This document shows, piece after piece, positions 45,162-52,776 of a DNA stretch of 64,000 nucleotides. The translations under genes and the position numbers were made by a program. The first letter of the stretch is position 1; each line of letters begins with the position of its first letter. The DNA comes from Aeromicrobium camelliae (GTDB lineage: Bacteria; Actinomycetota; Actinomycetes; Propionibacteriales; Nocardioidaceae). The DNA lies in contig NZ_RQJX01000015.1 of the NCBI RefSeq assembly GCF_003850045.1, positions 1-64,000 on the forward strand, written 5' to 3'. The notes under the pieces are model-generated. The model was not told the origin of the DNA, did no database searches, and saw only the letters and a program-made list of their open reading frames with translations.

Positions 45162-45755
45162 TCAGTCCAGATCGTCTCGGACGGCTTCGACATAGTCTGA
45201 TTCGGCTTCGGCAAGTTCGCCGAGTTTCTCGTTGTAGAGCCTCGCGGCCGCTACGTCGTTCACTTCCCGGGGCATGGCTCCAAGAGCCTGGCCAACGGCG
45301 TCCCGGATGCGTCTCGACTCGCGGTAGACGGCAGGATCGGCGGAGATCGAGATTAGACCCAGTGCCTGCTCGGATTCGAGTTGCACCTCTAAGAGGTCCG
45401 ACTTCCTCTCTTCGAACTCTCGCTCGAACTCGGCACGTTCGCCAGACCCTGCCGGGTCGGCCTCAGCTCTCTGCAGCACGAGGGCGACCTGGAACAAGGT
45501 CACGCGGTGGTGGTGTGCCGTCCGAAGAAACTCGACGTCGGAATCGCGCCTTCGGTACGAGCCTGCTTCTGATCGTCATGATGGAACCCGCGAGGGTCAC
45601 GAAGATCGAGATCGCCGCACCGATCAGAACACCGACGAGGCGGTCATCGCTCCGAAGAGCCGGGACGTCCGCTCGTCTGCTCGGACGACCGCAGCGTCAC
45701 GGCGAGCCGCATCGCGCTTCATTCGGTCATCGGCTGCGGGAATCCGGCTATTCAT
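45162..45755 (-). pseudogene. Membrane protein gene of the TIR island, disrupted by two compensating frameshifts
   Basis: An ATG at 45755 starts 'MNSRIPAADDRMKRDAARRD', 'AAVVRADERTSRLFG', then a stop follows in that frame. One frame away the sequence continues as 'DDRLVGVLIGAAISIFVTLA', 'GSIMTIRSRLV', a clear membrane helix. Near 45557 it returns to the first frame as 'RRRDSDVEFLRTAHHHRVTL', 'FQVALVLQRAEADPAG' and on to 'SDYVEAVRDDLD' at 45162. Two single-base changes would restore a 198-residue protein: charged N-terminus, one membrane helix, helical C-terminal domain. The intact C-terminal part (113 residues from GTG 45503) may still be made. Family unknown. Confidence 0.6.
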
Positions 45756-45767
45756 GGCTTCCGCCCT

Positions 45768-46226
45768 TCAGCTCTGAAGCCTTCTCAAGGCGTCGGAGGC
45801 TGCGCTCGCAATCTTCTGCTGACTGGCGTTGCTCTTCTTCAAGATCGCTACCGCCTGGGCGGCGGCCTCTGCAGCCTTGTCATCCGGCAGGGAGTCCAGC
45901 AATTGCGGGAGAATCTCCTCAATCGAGGCGTCCAAACCTGACCCCCAAGTCGCAAGTTCCTTGAGCCCTTCCCGGGCGGCGTTCTTGAGCATGTCTTCCT
46001 CTGCGGCGAAGTCAGCGATGAGGTGGACAGTCGCCACCTGTTCCCCGACGCCGACCGCCTCCCGACCATCCGTGGGTCGTCCATGAGCCGTCGCAAAGAG
46101 GTCCAGAAACTGCCTTGAAGTGTCGAGACGTCTTCGGACGCCCAGATCTCTGAAACCCAAACGGGCAGACGCGACCGCAGCGATCGAGGGGATGACTGCG
46201 ATGATCAACGCCTGCCAGAAAGCCAT
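45768..46226 (-). CDS. Membrane-anchored helical protein of the TIR island, unknown
   Basis: A 152-residue protein: one N-terminal membrane helix (residues 3-22, 'FWQALIIAVIPSIAAVASA') and a long helical, acidic body with 'EDMLKNAAREGLKELATWGS' and a Lys/Ala-rich tail. No family recognised. Its ATG is two bases beyond the ychF stop and its stop is 12 bases before the next island gene, so it is read as part of the ychF transcript or a promoter within ychF. Base composition is less GC-rich than in neighbouring housekeeping genes. Confidence 0.7.
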   Translation of the reverse strand: MAFWQALIIAVIPSIAAVASARLGFRDLGVRRRLDTSRQFLDLFATAHGRPTDGREAVGVGEQVATVHLIADFAAEEDMLKNAAREGLKELATWGSGLDASIEEILPQLLDSLPDDKAAEAAAQAVAILKKSNASQQKIASAASDALRRLQS

Positions 46227-46228
46227 GT

Positions 46229-47335
46229 CTACTTCTTCGCCTGTGACGTTGTATTAAACCGGAACTCCACCACGTCGCCGTCGGCCATGACGTAGTCCTT
46301 GCCCTCCATGCGGACCTTGCCCGCGGCCTTGGCGGCGGTCATCGAACCGGCCTCGACGAGGTCGTCGAAGGAGACGATCTCGGCCTTGATGAAGCCGCGC
46401 TGGAAGTCGGTGTGAATGACGCCGGCAGCTTCGGGGGCCGTCGCGCCCTTCTTGATCGTCCACGCGCGGGCCTCCTTGGGCCCGGCGGTCAGGTACGTCT
46501 GCAGGCCGAGGGTGTCGAACCCGACGCGAGCCAGCGCGTCCAGGCCCGGCTCCTCCACGCCCATGTCGGCGAGCATCTCGGCGCGCATCTGCTCGGCCTC
46601 CTCGTCGTCACCGAGCTCGACGAGCTCCGCCTCGGCCTTGGCGTCGAGGAAGATCGCCTCCGACGGCGCCACGAGGTCGCGCATACGCGCCTTCAGCTCA
46701 TCGTCCTGCAGCTCCTCGGCGTCGCAGTTGAACACGTAGAGGAAACGCTTGGCGGTCAGCAGGTGCAGGTCGCGCAGCAGCTCGAGGTCGAGACCGGCCT
46801 TGAGCACGCCGGTGCCCTCCTCGAGGACCTCCTTGGCCTTCTGCACCTCGGAGAGCTGGGCCGCGAGCGACTTGTCCTTGCGCGAGTCCTTCTCCAACCG
46901 CGGGATCGCCTTCTCCACCGTCTGCAGGTCCGCGAGGATCAGCTCGGTCGAGATGGTCTCGATGTCGCTGCTCGGGTTGACCTCACCGTCGACGTGGGTG
47001 ACGTCCTCGTCGCGGAAGACGCGCGTCACCTGGCAGATCGCGTCAGACTCGCGGATGTGGGAGAGGAAGGCGTTGCCCATCCCCTCACCCTCGGACGCAC
47101 CGCGCACGATGCCGGCGATGTCGACGAACTGCACCGTCGCGGGCAGGATCTTCTGCGATTCGAAGATCTCCGCGAGCTTCTCCAACCGTGCGTCGGGAAC
47201 CCCGACGACGCCGACGTTGGGCTCGATCGTCGCGAACGGGTAGTTCGCCGCGAGGACGTCGTTCTTGGTCAGAGCGTTGAAAAGGGTCGACTTGCCCGCG
47301 TTGGGGAGTCCGACGATGCCGATGGTGAGTGCCAC
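46229..47335 (-). CDS. ychF: Ribosome-binding GTPase/ATPase YchF
   Basis: A 368-residue Obg-family P-loop protein that binds 70S ribosomes and hydrolyses ATP. G1 is 'GIVGLPNAGKSTLFNAL', G3 'DIAGIVRGASEGEGMGN', the altered G4 'NCDAEE' accounts for ATP preference, and a TGS domain 'GVIHTDFQRGFIKAEIVSFD' ends it. The usual terminus is EFRFNV; here EFRFN is followed by TTSQAKK in an AT-richer stretch, so the last seven residues seem to come from the inserted island. GTG start with TAGGCT eight bases ahead. Confidence 0.92.
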   Translation of the reverse strand: MALTIGIVGLPNAGKSTLFNALTKNDVLAANYPFATIEPNVGVVGVPDARLEKLAEIFESQKILPATVQFVDIAGIVRGASEGEGMGNAFLSHIRESDAICQVTRVFRDEDVTHVDGEVNPSSDIETISTELILADLQTVEKAIPRLEKDSRKDKSLAAQLSEVQKAKEVLEEGTGVLKAGLDLELLRDLHLLTAKRFLYVFNCDAEELQDDELKARMRDLVAPSEAIFLDAKAEAELVELGDDEEAEQMRAEMLADMGVEEPGLDALARVGFDTLGLQTYLTAGPKEARAWTIKKGATAPEAAGVIHTDFQRGFIKAEIVSFDDLVEAGSMTAAKAAGKVRMEGKDYVMADGDVVEFRFNTTSQAKK

Positions 47336-47346
47336 GGGGCTCAAGC

Positions 47347-47895
47347 CTACTGGTCGGCCGCGATCTCCTGGCGGTCGAGCCGAAACGCGCGCAGCGACCG
47401 GTCGTACCAGTCGTCGCGCAGGCCGAGATCGGTCATCCCCAGACGCCGGCACACCGCTTGGGAGCGCACGTTGTCCGAGTCGGTGACGGCGTAGAGCGCG
47501 GGGAACCCGGCGGCGAAGCCCCGCTCGACGAGAGCACGGCCCGCCTCGGTCGCGTACCCGTTCCCCCAGGCGTCGGGATGGAAATGCCACCCGATCTCGA
47601 TCTCGCCCTCGCTCGTGCGCCCCGCGCTGGCCGGGATCGGCACGAGCAGCGCCATCCCCACGAGCTGACCGTTCGCCTCGACGGCGAAGACACCGCAGGC
47701 CGGATGATCACCGGCACGCTCGGGCTGGCGGCGGATGCGCTCGACCGCCTCCTCACGCCGCTCCATCGGGGTGCCTGAGCCACTCCACCGCGCGACCTCG
47801 GGACGAGAGAAGAGGTCGAACAGGAAGTCCGCGTCATCCAGTGTGAAACGCCGCAGGGTCAGCCGATCCGTGGTGATGACGGGATTCTCGTCCAT
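47347..47895 (-). CDS. RimJ/RimL-type GNAT N-acetyltransferase
   Basis: A 182-residue acetyltransferase. 'ITTDRLTLRRFTLDDADFLF' is the typical N-terminus, 'EIEIGWHFHPDAWGNGYATEAGRALV' region holds the acetyl-CoA loop (WGNGYATEA), and 'DSDNVRSQAVCRRLGM' the C-terminal helix. Likely acetylates a protein N-terminus or a small amine; not specified by sequence. Its promoter overlaps that of the divergent methyltransferase gene. Confidence 0.87.
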   Translation of the reverse strand: MDENPVITTDRLTLRRFTLDDADFLFDLFSRPEVARWSGSGTPMERREEAVERIRRQPERAGDHPACGVFAVEANGQLVGMALLVPIPASAGRTSEGEIEIGWHFHPDAWGNGYATEAGRALVERGFAAGFPALYAVTDSDNVRSQAVCRRLGMTDLGLRDDWYDRSLRAFRLDRQEIAADQ

Positions 47896-47913
47896 TCCTC
47901 GTAGCCTACGGTC
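47896..47913. promoter_or_regulatory. Overlapping divergent leaderless promoters
   Basis: Eighteen bases separate the two divergent starts. TAGCCT on the plus strand (47902-47907, six bases before GTG 47914) and TAGGCT on the minus strand (47908-47903, seven bases before ATG 47895) overlap almost completely, so only one polymerase can use the site at a time. Confidence 0.55.
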
Positions 47914-48663
47914 GTGAGCGACGACCTCGTAGAACGACTGCGCGCGGCGGGCTGCGTCTTCGCCGAGGACGAGGCAGCGGCCCTGCGCGCCGCCTTCTCC
48001 GGCGCTCCGCTCGAGGCAGCGGTGGCGCGGCGCGTTGCAGGGGTTCCGCTGGAGCAGGTCCTCGGTTTCGCCGAGATCGACGGGACCCGGATCGATGTGG
48101 GCGACGGCGTGTTCGTGCCGCGCGCCCGTGCTTTTGCCATCGTCGACGCGGTCGCGGGGATGGAACCCACCGTCGCCGTCGACCTCGGGTGCGGCGCCGG
48201 CACCCTCGCCGCGCTGCTCGCGCAGCGCTGGCCCGCCGCACGCGTCGTGGGCACCGACATCGACGAGCAAGCGCTGGCCAGCGCGCGCCGCACCGCCTCG
48301 CGGTACGGGTTCGAGGTGCGGCACGGCAGCTGGTGGGATGCGCTGCCGGCCGAGCTTCGAGGCCGCGTCGACCTCGCCGTCGCCTACCTGCCGCACGTGC
48401 CGAGCGACGAGGTCGAGCGCATCCACCCGGACTTCCGTGCCCACGAGCCGAGGCGCAGCGTCGACGGCGGACCAGACGGGCTCGACCACTGGCGGGCGGT
48501 CATCGAGACTGCCGCGGAATGGCTCGCACCCCGCGGCGTCTTCGCCACCCTCCTCGCCCCCGAGCAGGTGGCCGCAGCGCGCGCGGCGGCACCGCGGTGG
48601 CACCTCGACACCGTGCCCGCCGACGACGACGTCGTGCTGCTCGCCTCGCCACCGGGGCGGTGA
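47914..48663 (+). CDS. PrmC/HemK-like methyltransferase with a degenerate NPPY motif
   Basis: A 249-residue class I SAM-dependent methyltransferase. Motif I is 'VDLGCGAGTLAALLAQ', with the acidic residue in 'VVGTDIDEQAL'. The N-terminal helical domain and 'VPLEQVLGFAEIDGTRIDV' fit the PrmC family, as does 'HEPRRSVDGGPDGLDHWRAV'. The catalytic NPPY is replaced by 'AYLPHVPSDEV', so glutamine methylation of release factors is unlikely; it is a paralogue with another role. GTG start, leaderless promoter. Its TGA lies in a family B repeat. Confidence 0.82.
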   Translation: MSDDLVERLRAAGCVFAEDEAAALRAAFSGAPLEAAVARRVAGVPLEQVLGFAEIDGTRIDVGDGVFVPRARAFAIVDAVAGMEPTVAVDLGCGAGTLAALLAQRWPAARVVGTDIDEQALASARRTASRYGFEVRHGSWWDALPAELRGRVDLAVAYLPHVPSDEVERIHPDFRAHEPRRSVDGGPDGLDHWRAVIETAAEWLAPRGVFATLLAPEQVAAARAAAPRWHLDTVPADDDVVLLASPPGR

Positions 48664-48740
48664 CTCTGCGTCCATTTCGGGTGCCCGAACGGACGCAAAC
48701 CCACCGCCCCGGCAGAAGAACGGACGCTAACTCACCGCCC
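48654..48740. repeat. Family B palindromic repeat, copy 1
   Basis: An inverted unit GGGGCGGTGACTCTGCGTCC (48655-48674) faces GGACGCAAACCCACCGCCCC (48691-48710) around a loop that has its own TCGGG/CCCGA stem; a third unit GGACGCTAACTCACCGCCC follows at 48722-48740. The methyltransferase TGA and the TAG of the convergent GNAT gene both lie in it. Likely acts as a two-way terminator. Confidence 0.75.
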
Positions 48741-49284
48741 GAGGCGGGCGGAGGCGGAACATGAGGGAGTCGCCGCCGTACCAGGGGTCGGCCTGGACGC
48801 CGAGCTCCTCGGCTCCGAGCCGGCGCGCCACCGCCGCCGACGGCGCGTTGTCGGGGTACATGAGGATGGCGAGCTCATCGAGACCGATCGCGAACGCCGC
48901 CAAAGCCAGCGCCTGCGCCGCCTCGGTGGCATAGCCCGACCCGGTCGCGCCGGGCCGCAGCCGCCAGCCGATCTCGTATTCGCCGACGAAACCGCCGTCC
49001 TGGCGGACGAGGCGTTGGATGCCGACCTGGCCCACCGTCTCCCCGGTCTCGGTCACCTCGATCGCCCGCTGCAGCTGCCGGAAGTCCTCGGCCTCGATCT
49101 GGGCGCGACGATCGATCCAGGCGCGCGCCTCCTCGTGATCGGCCATCAGCACGAACGGCGGGTTGTCGAGCCAGCGGACGATCTCGAGGTCGCTGTGAAT
49201 CTCGTAGACGGCTTCGACGTCCGGCTCGTGATCGACGCGGAACGGCCGCAGGGTCAGTCGCTCGGTCTCGATGAGGTCGCTCAC
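48727..49284 (-). CDS. GNAT N-acetyltransferase (RimJ/RimL type)
   Basis: A 185-residue acetyltransferase: 'IETERLTLRPFRVDHEPDVE', 'EYEIGWRLRPGATGSGYATE' (acetyl-CoA loop GATGSGYATEA) and 'YPDNAPSAAVARRLGAEELG'. The GTG at 49284 has GGAGG eight bases upstream and gives the normal family N-terminus; an earlier in-frame start would extend into the repeat upstream. Its C-terminal residues AVS and its TAG are encoded by a family B unit. It is flanked on both sides by family B repeats. Confidence 0.85.
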   Translation of the reverse strand: MSDLIETERLTLRPFRVDHEPDVEAVYEIHSDLEIVRWLDNPPFVLMADHEEARAWIDRRAQIEAEDFRQLQRAIEVTETGETVGQVGIQRLVRQDGGFVGEYEIGWRLRPGATGSGYATEAAQALALAAFAIGLDELAILMYPDNAPSAAVARRLGAEELGVQADPWYGGDSLMFRLRPPRAVS

Positions 49285-49329
49285 TCCCCCAGCCTCCCAT
49301 CCGCCGCGAAGACCCCTCACCTCACCGCC

Positions 49330-49416
49330 GGGGCGGTGGGTAAGCGTCCATTCGGAGGCCGAGGATGGACGCTTACCCACCGCCCCGGCGGGAGAACGGA
49401 CGCTAACTCACCGCCC
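49330..49416. repeat. Family B palindromic repeat, copy 2 (perfect 22-base stem)
   Basis: GGGGCGGTGGGTAAGCGTCC plus AT (49330-49351) is a perfect inverted copy of AT plus GGACGCTTACCCACCGCCCC (49365-49386); the 13-base loop holds a further TCGG/CCGA stem. A third unit GGACGCTAACTCACCGCCC follows (49398-49416). It separates two divergent genes, just before the MhuD-like gene. Confidence 0.85.
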
Positions 49417-49441
49417 GGGGCGCGGGTGGGAGGATGAGGGC

Positions 49442-49768
49442 ATGAGCGTCATCAAGATCAACGCCATCACCGTGCCGAAGGACAGCGGCGACGAGCTCGC
49501 CCACCGCTTCGCCAAGCGCGCCGGTGCCGTGGACGGCGCCGACGGCTTCGAGGGATTCGAGCTCCTCAAGCCCACCGACGACCGCGAGCAGTGGCTCGTC
49601 GTCACCCGGTGGCGCGACGAGGAGGCGTTCCAGGCGTGGGTGTCCTCCCCCGCGTTCGGCCACGGCCATCGCTCGGAAGGCGAACGCGCCGGTGGCGACG
49701 CGCCGAAGCCCGTCGCCACCCACAGCGAGTTGTGGTCCTACGAGGTGGCCGGCGGCTCCGAACGCTGA
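49442..49768 (+). CDS. MhuD-like antibiotic biosynthesis monooxygenase family protein (heme-degrading candidate)
   Basis: A 108-residue ferredoxin-like ABM-domain protein. 'VIKINAITVP', 'ELAHRFAKRAGAVDGADGFE' and 'EAFQAWVSSPAFGHGHRSEG' align closely with mycobacterial MhuD: Asn7 and Trp66 are at the same positions, and His74 (or His76) can be the heme ligand. MhuD cleaves heme to mycobilin and releases iron. Short single gene, ATG 49442. It could also be a related ABM protein that does not bind heme, so the heme role is moderate confidence. Confidence 0.75.
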   Translation: MSVIKINAITVPKDSGDELAHRFAKRAGAVDGADGFEGFELLKPTDDREQWLVVTRWRDEEAFQAWVSSPAFGHGHRSEGERAGGDAPKPVATHSELWSYEVAGGSER

Positions 49769-49798
49769 GCGCGCCCGGGACCGCCGGCCGTCCTCCTG

Positions 49799-52738
49799 TC
49801 AGTCGCGCACGAACGCGCGGTACTGCCGGGCCACATCCTGCTTGCTGGCGGCCGTGTCGAGGATCATCAACCCGTCCATCCGGCAGTCGCAGGGGTTCTG
49901 CTCGCGGGTGTTCTGCGGGTAGGACCCGCCGATCTTGATCCCGCGCGGCAGCGTCGGCGACGTTCCGGTGCCGTCGACCTGCCACGGGTCACCCTCGTTG
50001 ACGTAGAACCCGTCGATCGGCTTGCCGTTGCGGTACAACGCCATGTCGCCGGTCGTGTAGTCGAACGTCGCGGCCAGGTGGACCCACTCGTCGCGCGGCA
50101 GGAGCTCCTGCCAGTCCTGGGACGCGGCGAACGTCTGCGACGCTCCCTCGTCCAGGCGCCGGCCCAAGGCCACGAGCCGCAGCTCACCGTTCACGTTGAT
50201 GAGCTCGAGCAGGGCCCGCACCCCGTGGCCGTCGCTGTTGCCGGCCAGCACTCCGGCCAACCCGACCGCGTTGTACCGGTCGGCGGGATCCGGCGTGTTG
50301 CTGTTCAGCGCCGGATGGTCGCCGGTCATCTTGAACCAGCCCATGACGGTGATGCCCTCGGCGCCTGCGAGCCGCTCCAGACCCTTGACGCCGTTCGCGT
50401 CCCACAACCCGGCCTTCCAGTCGTCATTGCCCGGGGTCTCCGGGTTGACCTGGCGAGTCTGCAAGGAGTTGATGCTGCCCGGGTAGGCCCCGTCACGCAC
50501 GCGCATGTCCTTGCCGCCGTTGACGAGGGACAGCAGCAGGTTCGCGTCGCCCTGGTCCTCTTCCAGGGCGCCGTTCTGCGCGAAGCCCCGGTCGAAGTCG
50601 TAGAACGAGACGAGATGGTCGCGCAGCTTCTTGTCGACGACCTCACGTGGCTTGACGCGCTCGGCGTCGGTCACCTTCCAGATCGTGCCGTTCGACTTCG
50701 CCAGCAGGTACAGGTTGCGGTCGGCGTCCGTGCCGAACCGCAGATCCACCCGCACGTCGTCGACGAAGTCCGTCATCCGGAGCTGGTTGCCGTCGGTGTC
50801 GCGCAGCTGCAGCTCGGTGATCGGCGCCTCCTGCTTGGCCTCGCGACGCATCTTCTTGACGTCGGTCGAGAACACCGATCCGTTGACGAGGTCGCCGAAC
50901 ACGTAGCGGCCGCGCAGCTCCTTGATCGGACCGCGATACACCTGGCCGCCGCTGATGGCGTGGCCGGAGTCCGCGTTGCAGTCCCAGTTCGTCGGTGAAT
51001 CGTGATCGTACGACGCGACCGGGTAGACGTAGCCCTTCTGCTGCTGCTCGGGCGTCAACGGGAACAGCACGCACTGGCGGTCGTTCTCGTACCGGTACCG
51101 GCCCTCGATGTCGCTCCACCCGAAGTTGTCGCCCTTGCGCACCTCGTACACCGCTTCGACGGCGCGCTGGCCGATGTGCCCGAGGAACATCTGGTGCGAG
51201 CCCTCCGGGTCCCACGTGAACCGGTGCGGGTCGCGCATGCCGATCGCGTAGATCTCACCCAAGGCCCCGTCGGTTCCGACGAAGGGGTTGGAGGCGGGGA
51301 TCCCATAGGCGCCGTCGGGACCGTCGGTGCCCAGCGGGTCGATCCGCAGGATCTTGCCGTCCGGCGTGTCCAAACGCTGCGGGATGTCGGTGTTCAGCCC
51401 GAGACCGCCGTCACCGACCGCGAGATACAGCAGACCGTAGTCCTCGTCGCCCGGCCGCGCCGTCGGATTGAAGTCGATCTGCTGGATCGCGTGGATCTGC
51501 GTGGCGAACCCGAAGCGGAAGATCTCGCGCCGCGTGCCGGCGAACACCGGAGCCGCAGGGTCGTCCGCGGTCCACTCGGTGACGACCGACTGCACCGTGG
51601 CGTTCGGCTGGTTCGGGTACGTCGGCTCGTTCGCCGCGATGCCCTCGGCGCCGACGGTGTGCACGGTATAGAACTTGCCGTTGCTCGCGAACTCGGGGTG
51701 GAACGTCACGAAGCCGAAACCGCTGCCCATCCCCCGTCCGGAGAAGAAGTGCGGGTCCTGTTCGCGCACGTTGAGGTAGACCTGCTCTTGCCCGGTCTCC
51801 TTGTCCAGCAGGTACATCGGCCCGTTGAGGTCGGGAACGTACAGCCGTCCCGAGCCGTCCGGCACCTCGCCCACGTAGTTGATCCGGTTGTGCCGCATGA
51901 TGCGCGGGTCGGTCGGCGCAGGCGTCGGATCGGACTCCGGCAGCTGTGCAACCTCCTCGAGCACGAGCGCGAGGTCGGCGGGCGCCGGGCCCTCGGGCAC
52001 GGGATCGGTGATCGGGGCGTTCGGATCGGGCTGGTCGCTCGCCGGGACGCCCGAGACCTTCACGTCGCGGATGCGCCCGTAGTTGTCGAACGACCCGAAC
52101 CCGACCCGGCCGCCGGAGAACGTCGTGTCCGTCGCGGTCATGAGCGGTTCGCGAGCGCCGTCCATCCGCACCTCGACGGCACCGGTCGGCGCGTCGTACG
52201 TGAGCCGTACGTCGTGCCAGTCGGTGTCGTCGATCGCGGGCGCCGCACCGGTCGTGCCGTTCCACTGATCGTCGATCCGGCGGCGATCGGCGTTGTCGAC
52301 CACGAAGATGCCGTTGTGCGCGTAGATGCCGTTGTCCTGCGACAGGTGGGCGTAGTAGAAGCGTGTCGGTGACTGGTAATTCCAGATCAGGACGACGTCG
52401 CGGTCGTTGCGCTCGACCGGCTCGTCGATGCGCACCGAGGCCCGGTAGTCGATCGACGCGAGGTCGGGGCCCTGGTTGACGATGGCGTACTCGAACGGGC
52501 GCCGCGGTCCTTCCGGAGCGGTGCCGGCCTCCTTCATCGCCACCTGACCCTTGGCGAACTCCCACTTGCCCGGAGTCAGCGGATCCCAGTGCTGGGGCGT
52601 CGGCCCGGGATGGACCCGCACCTCGCGTGGTCCCTTGTCCCGGTCGGCCGAAGCCGACCCCGGCGCCAGTCCCGCGATGAGGAGGGCGGCGGTCAAGACC
52701 GCCCCCCACCTCGCGAGACGTGATCGTGTGATGTGCAT
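49799..52738 (-). CDS. Secreted glucose/sorbosone dehydrogenase-like protein with two LamG-type domains
   Basis: A 979-residue secreted protein. A signal peptide (residues 1-31, ending GSASA) is followed by a laminin-G/concanavalin-like domain (about 60-230), a six-bladed propeller of the soluble glucose dehydrogenase class (about 280-690: 'RLYVPDLNGPMYLLDKETG', 'GLLYLAVGDGGLGLNTDIPQ', 'GEIYAIGMRDPHRFTWDPEG', 'KGDNFGWSDIEGRYR'), and a second LamG-like domain (720-970). The propeller family normally uses PQQ; no PQQ synthesis genes are seen. It starts 38 bases after the isomerase gene on the same strand and is probably the last gene of the long catabolic operon, acting outside the cell. Confidence 0.82.
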   Translation of the reverse strand: MHITRSRLARWGAVLTAALLIAGLAPGSASADRDKGPREVRVHPGPTPQHWDPLTPGKWEFAKGQVAMKEAGTAPEGPRRPFEYAIVNQGPDLASIDYRASVRIDEPVERNDRDVVLIWNYQSPTRFYYAHLSQDNGIYAHNGIFVVDNADRRRIDDQWNGTTGAAPAIDDTDWHDVRLTYDAPTGAVEVRMDGAREPLMTATDTTFSGGRVGFGSFDNYGRIRDVKVSGVPASDQPDPNAPITDPVPEGPAPADLALVLEEVAQLPESDPTPAPTDPRIMRHNRINYVGEVPDGSGRLYVPDLNGPMYLLDKETGQEQVYLNVREQDPHFFSGRGMGSGFGFVTFHPEFASNGKFYTVHTVGAEGIAANEPTYPNQPNATVQSVVTEWTADDPAAPVFAGTRREIFRFGFATQIHAIQQIDFNPTARPGDEDYGLLYLAVGDGGLGLNTDIPQRLDTPDGKILRIDPLGTDGPDGAYGIPASNPFVGTDGALGEIYAIGMRDPHRFTWDPEGSHQMFLGHIGQRAVEAVYEVRKGDNFGWSDIEGRYRYENDRQCVLFPLTPEQQQKGYVYPVASYDHDSPTNWDCNADSGHAISGGQVYRGPIKELRGRYVFGDLVNGSVFSTDVKKMRREAKQEAPITELQLRDTDGNQLRMTDFVDDVRVDLRFGTDADRNLYLLAKSNGTIWKVTDAERVKPREVVDKKLRDHLVSFYDFDRGFAQNGALEEDQGDANLLLSLVNGGKDMRVRDGAYPGSINSLQTRQVNPETPGNDDWKAGLWDANGVKGLERLAGAEGITVMGWFKMTGDHPALNSNTPDPADRYNAVGLAGVLAGNSDGHGVRALLELINVNGELRLVALGRRLDEGASQTFAASQDWQELLPRDEWVHLAATFDYTTGDMALYRNGKPIDGFYVNEGDPWQVDGTGTSPTLPRGIKIGGSYPQNTREQNPCDCRMDGLMILDTAASKQDVARQYRAFVRD

Positions 52739-52776
52739 GTGCCGTTCCTCTCCCCCGAACGAGAAACGATCGGGTG

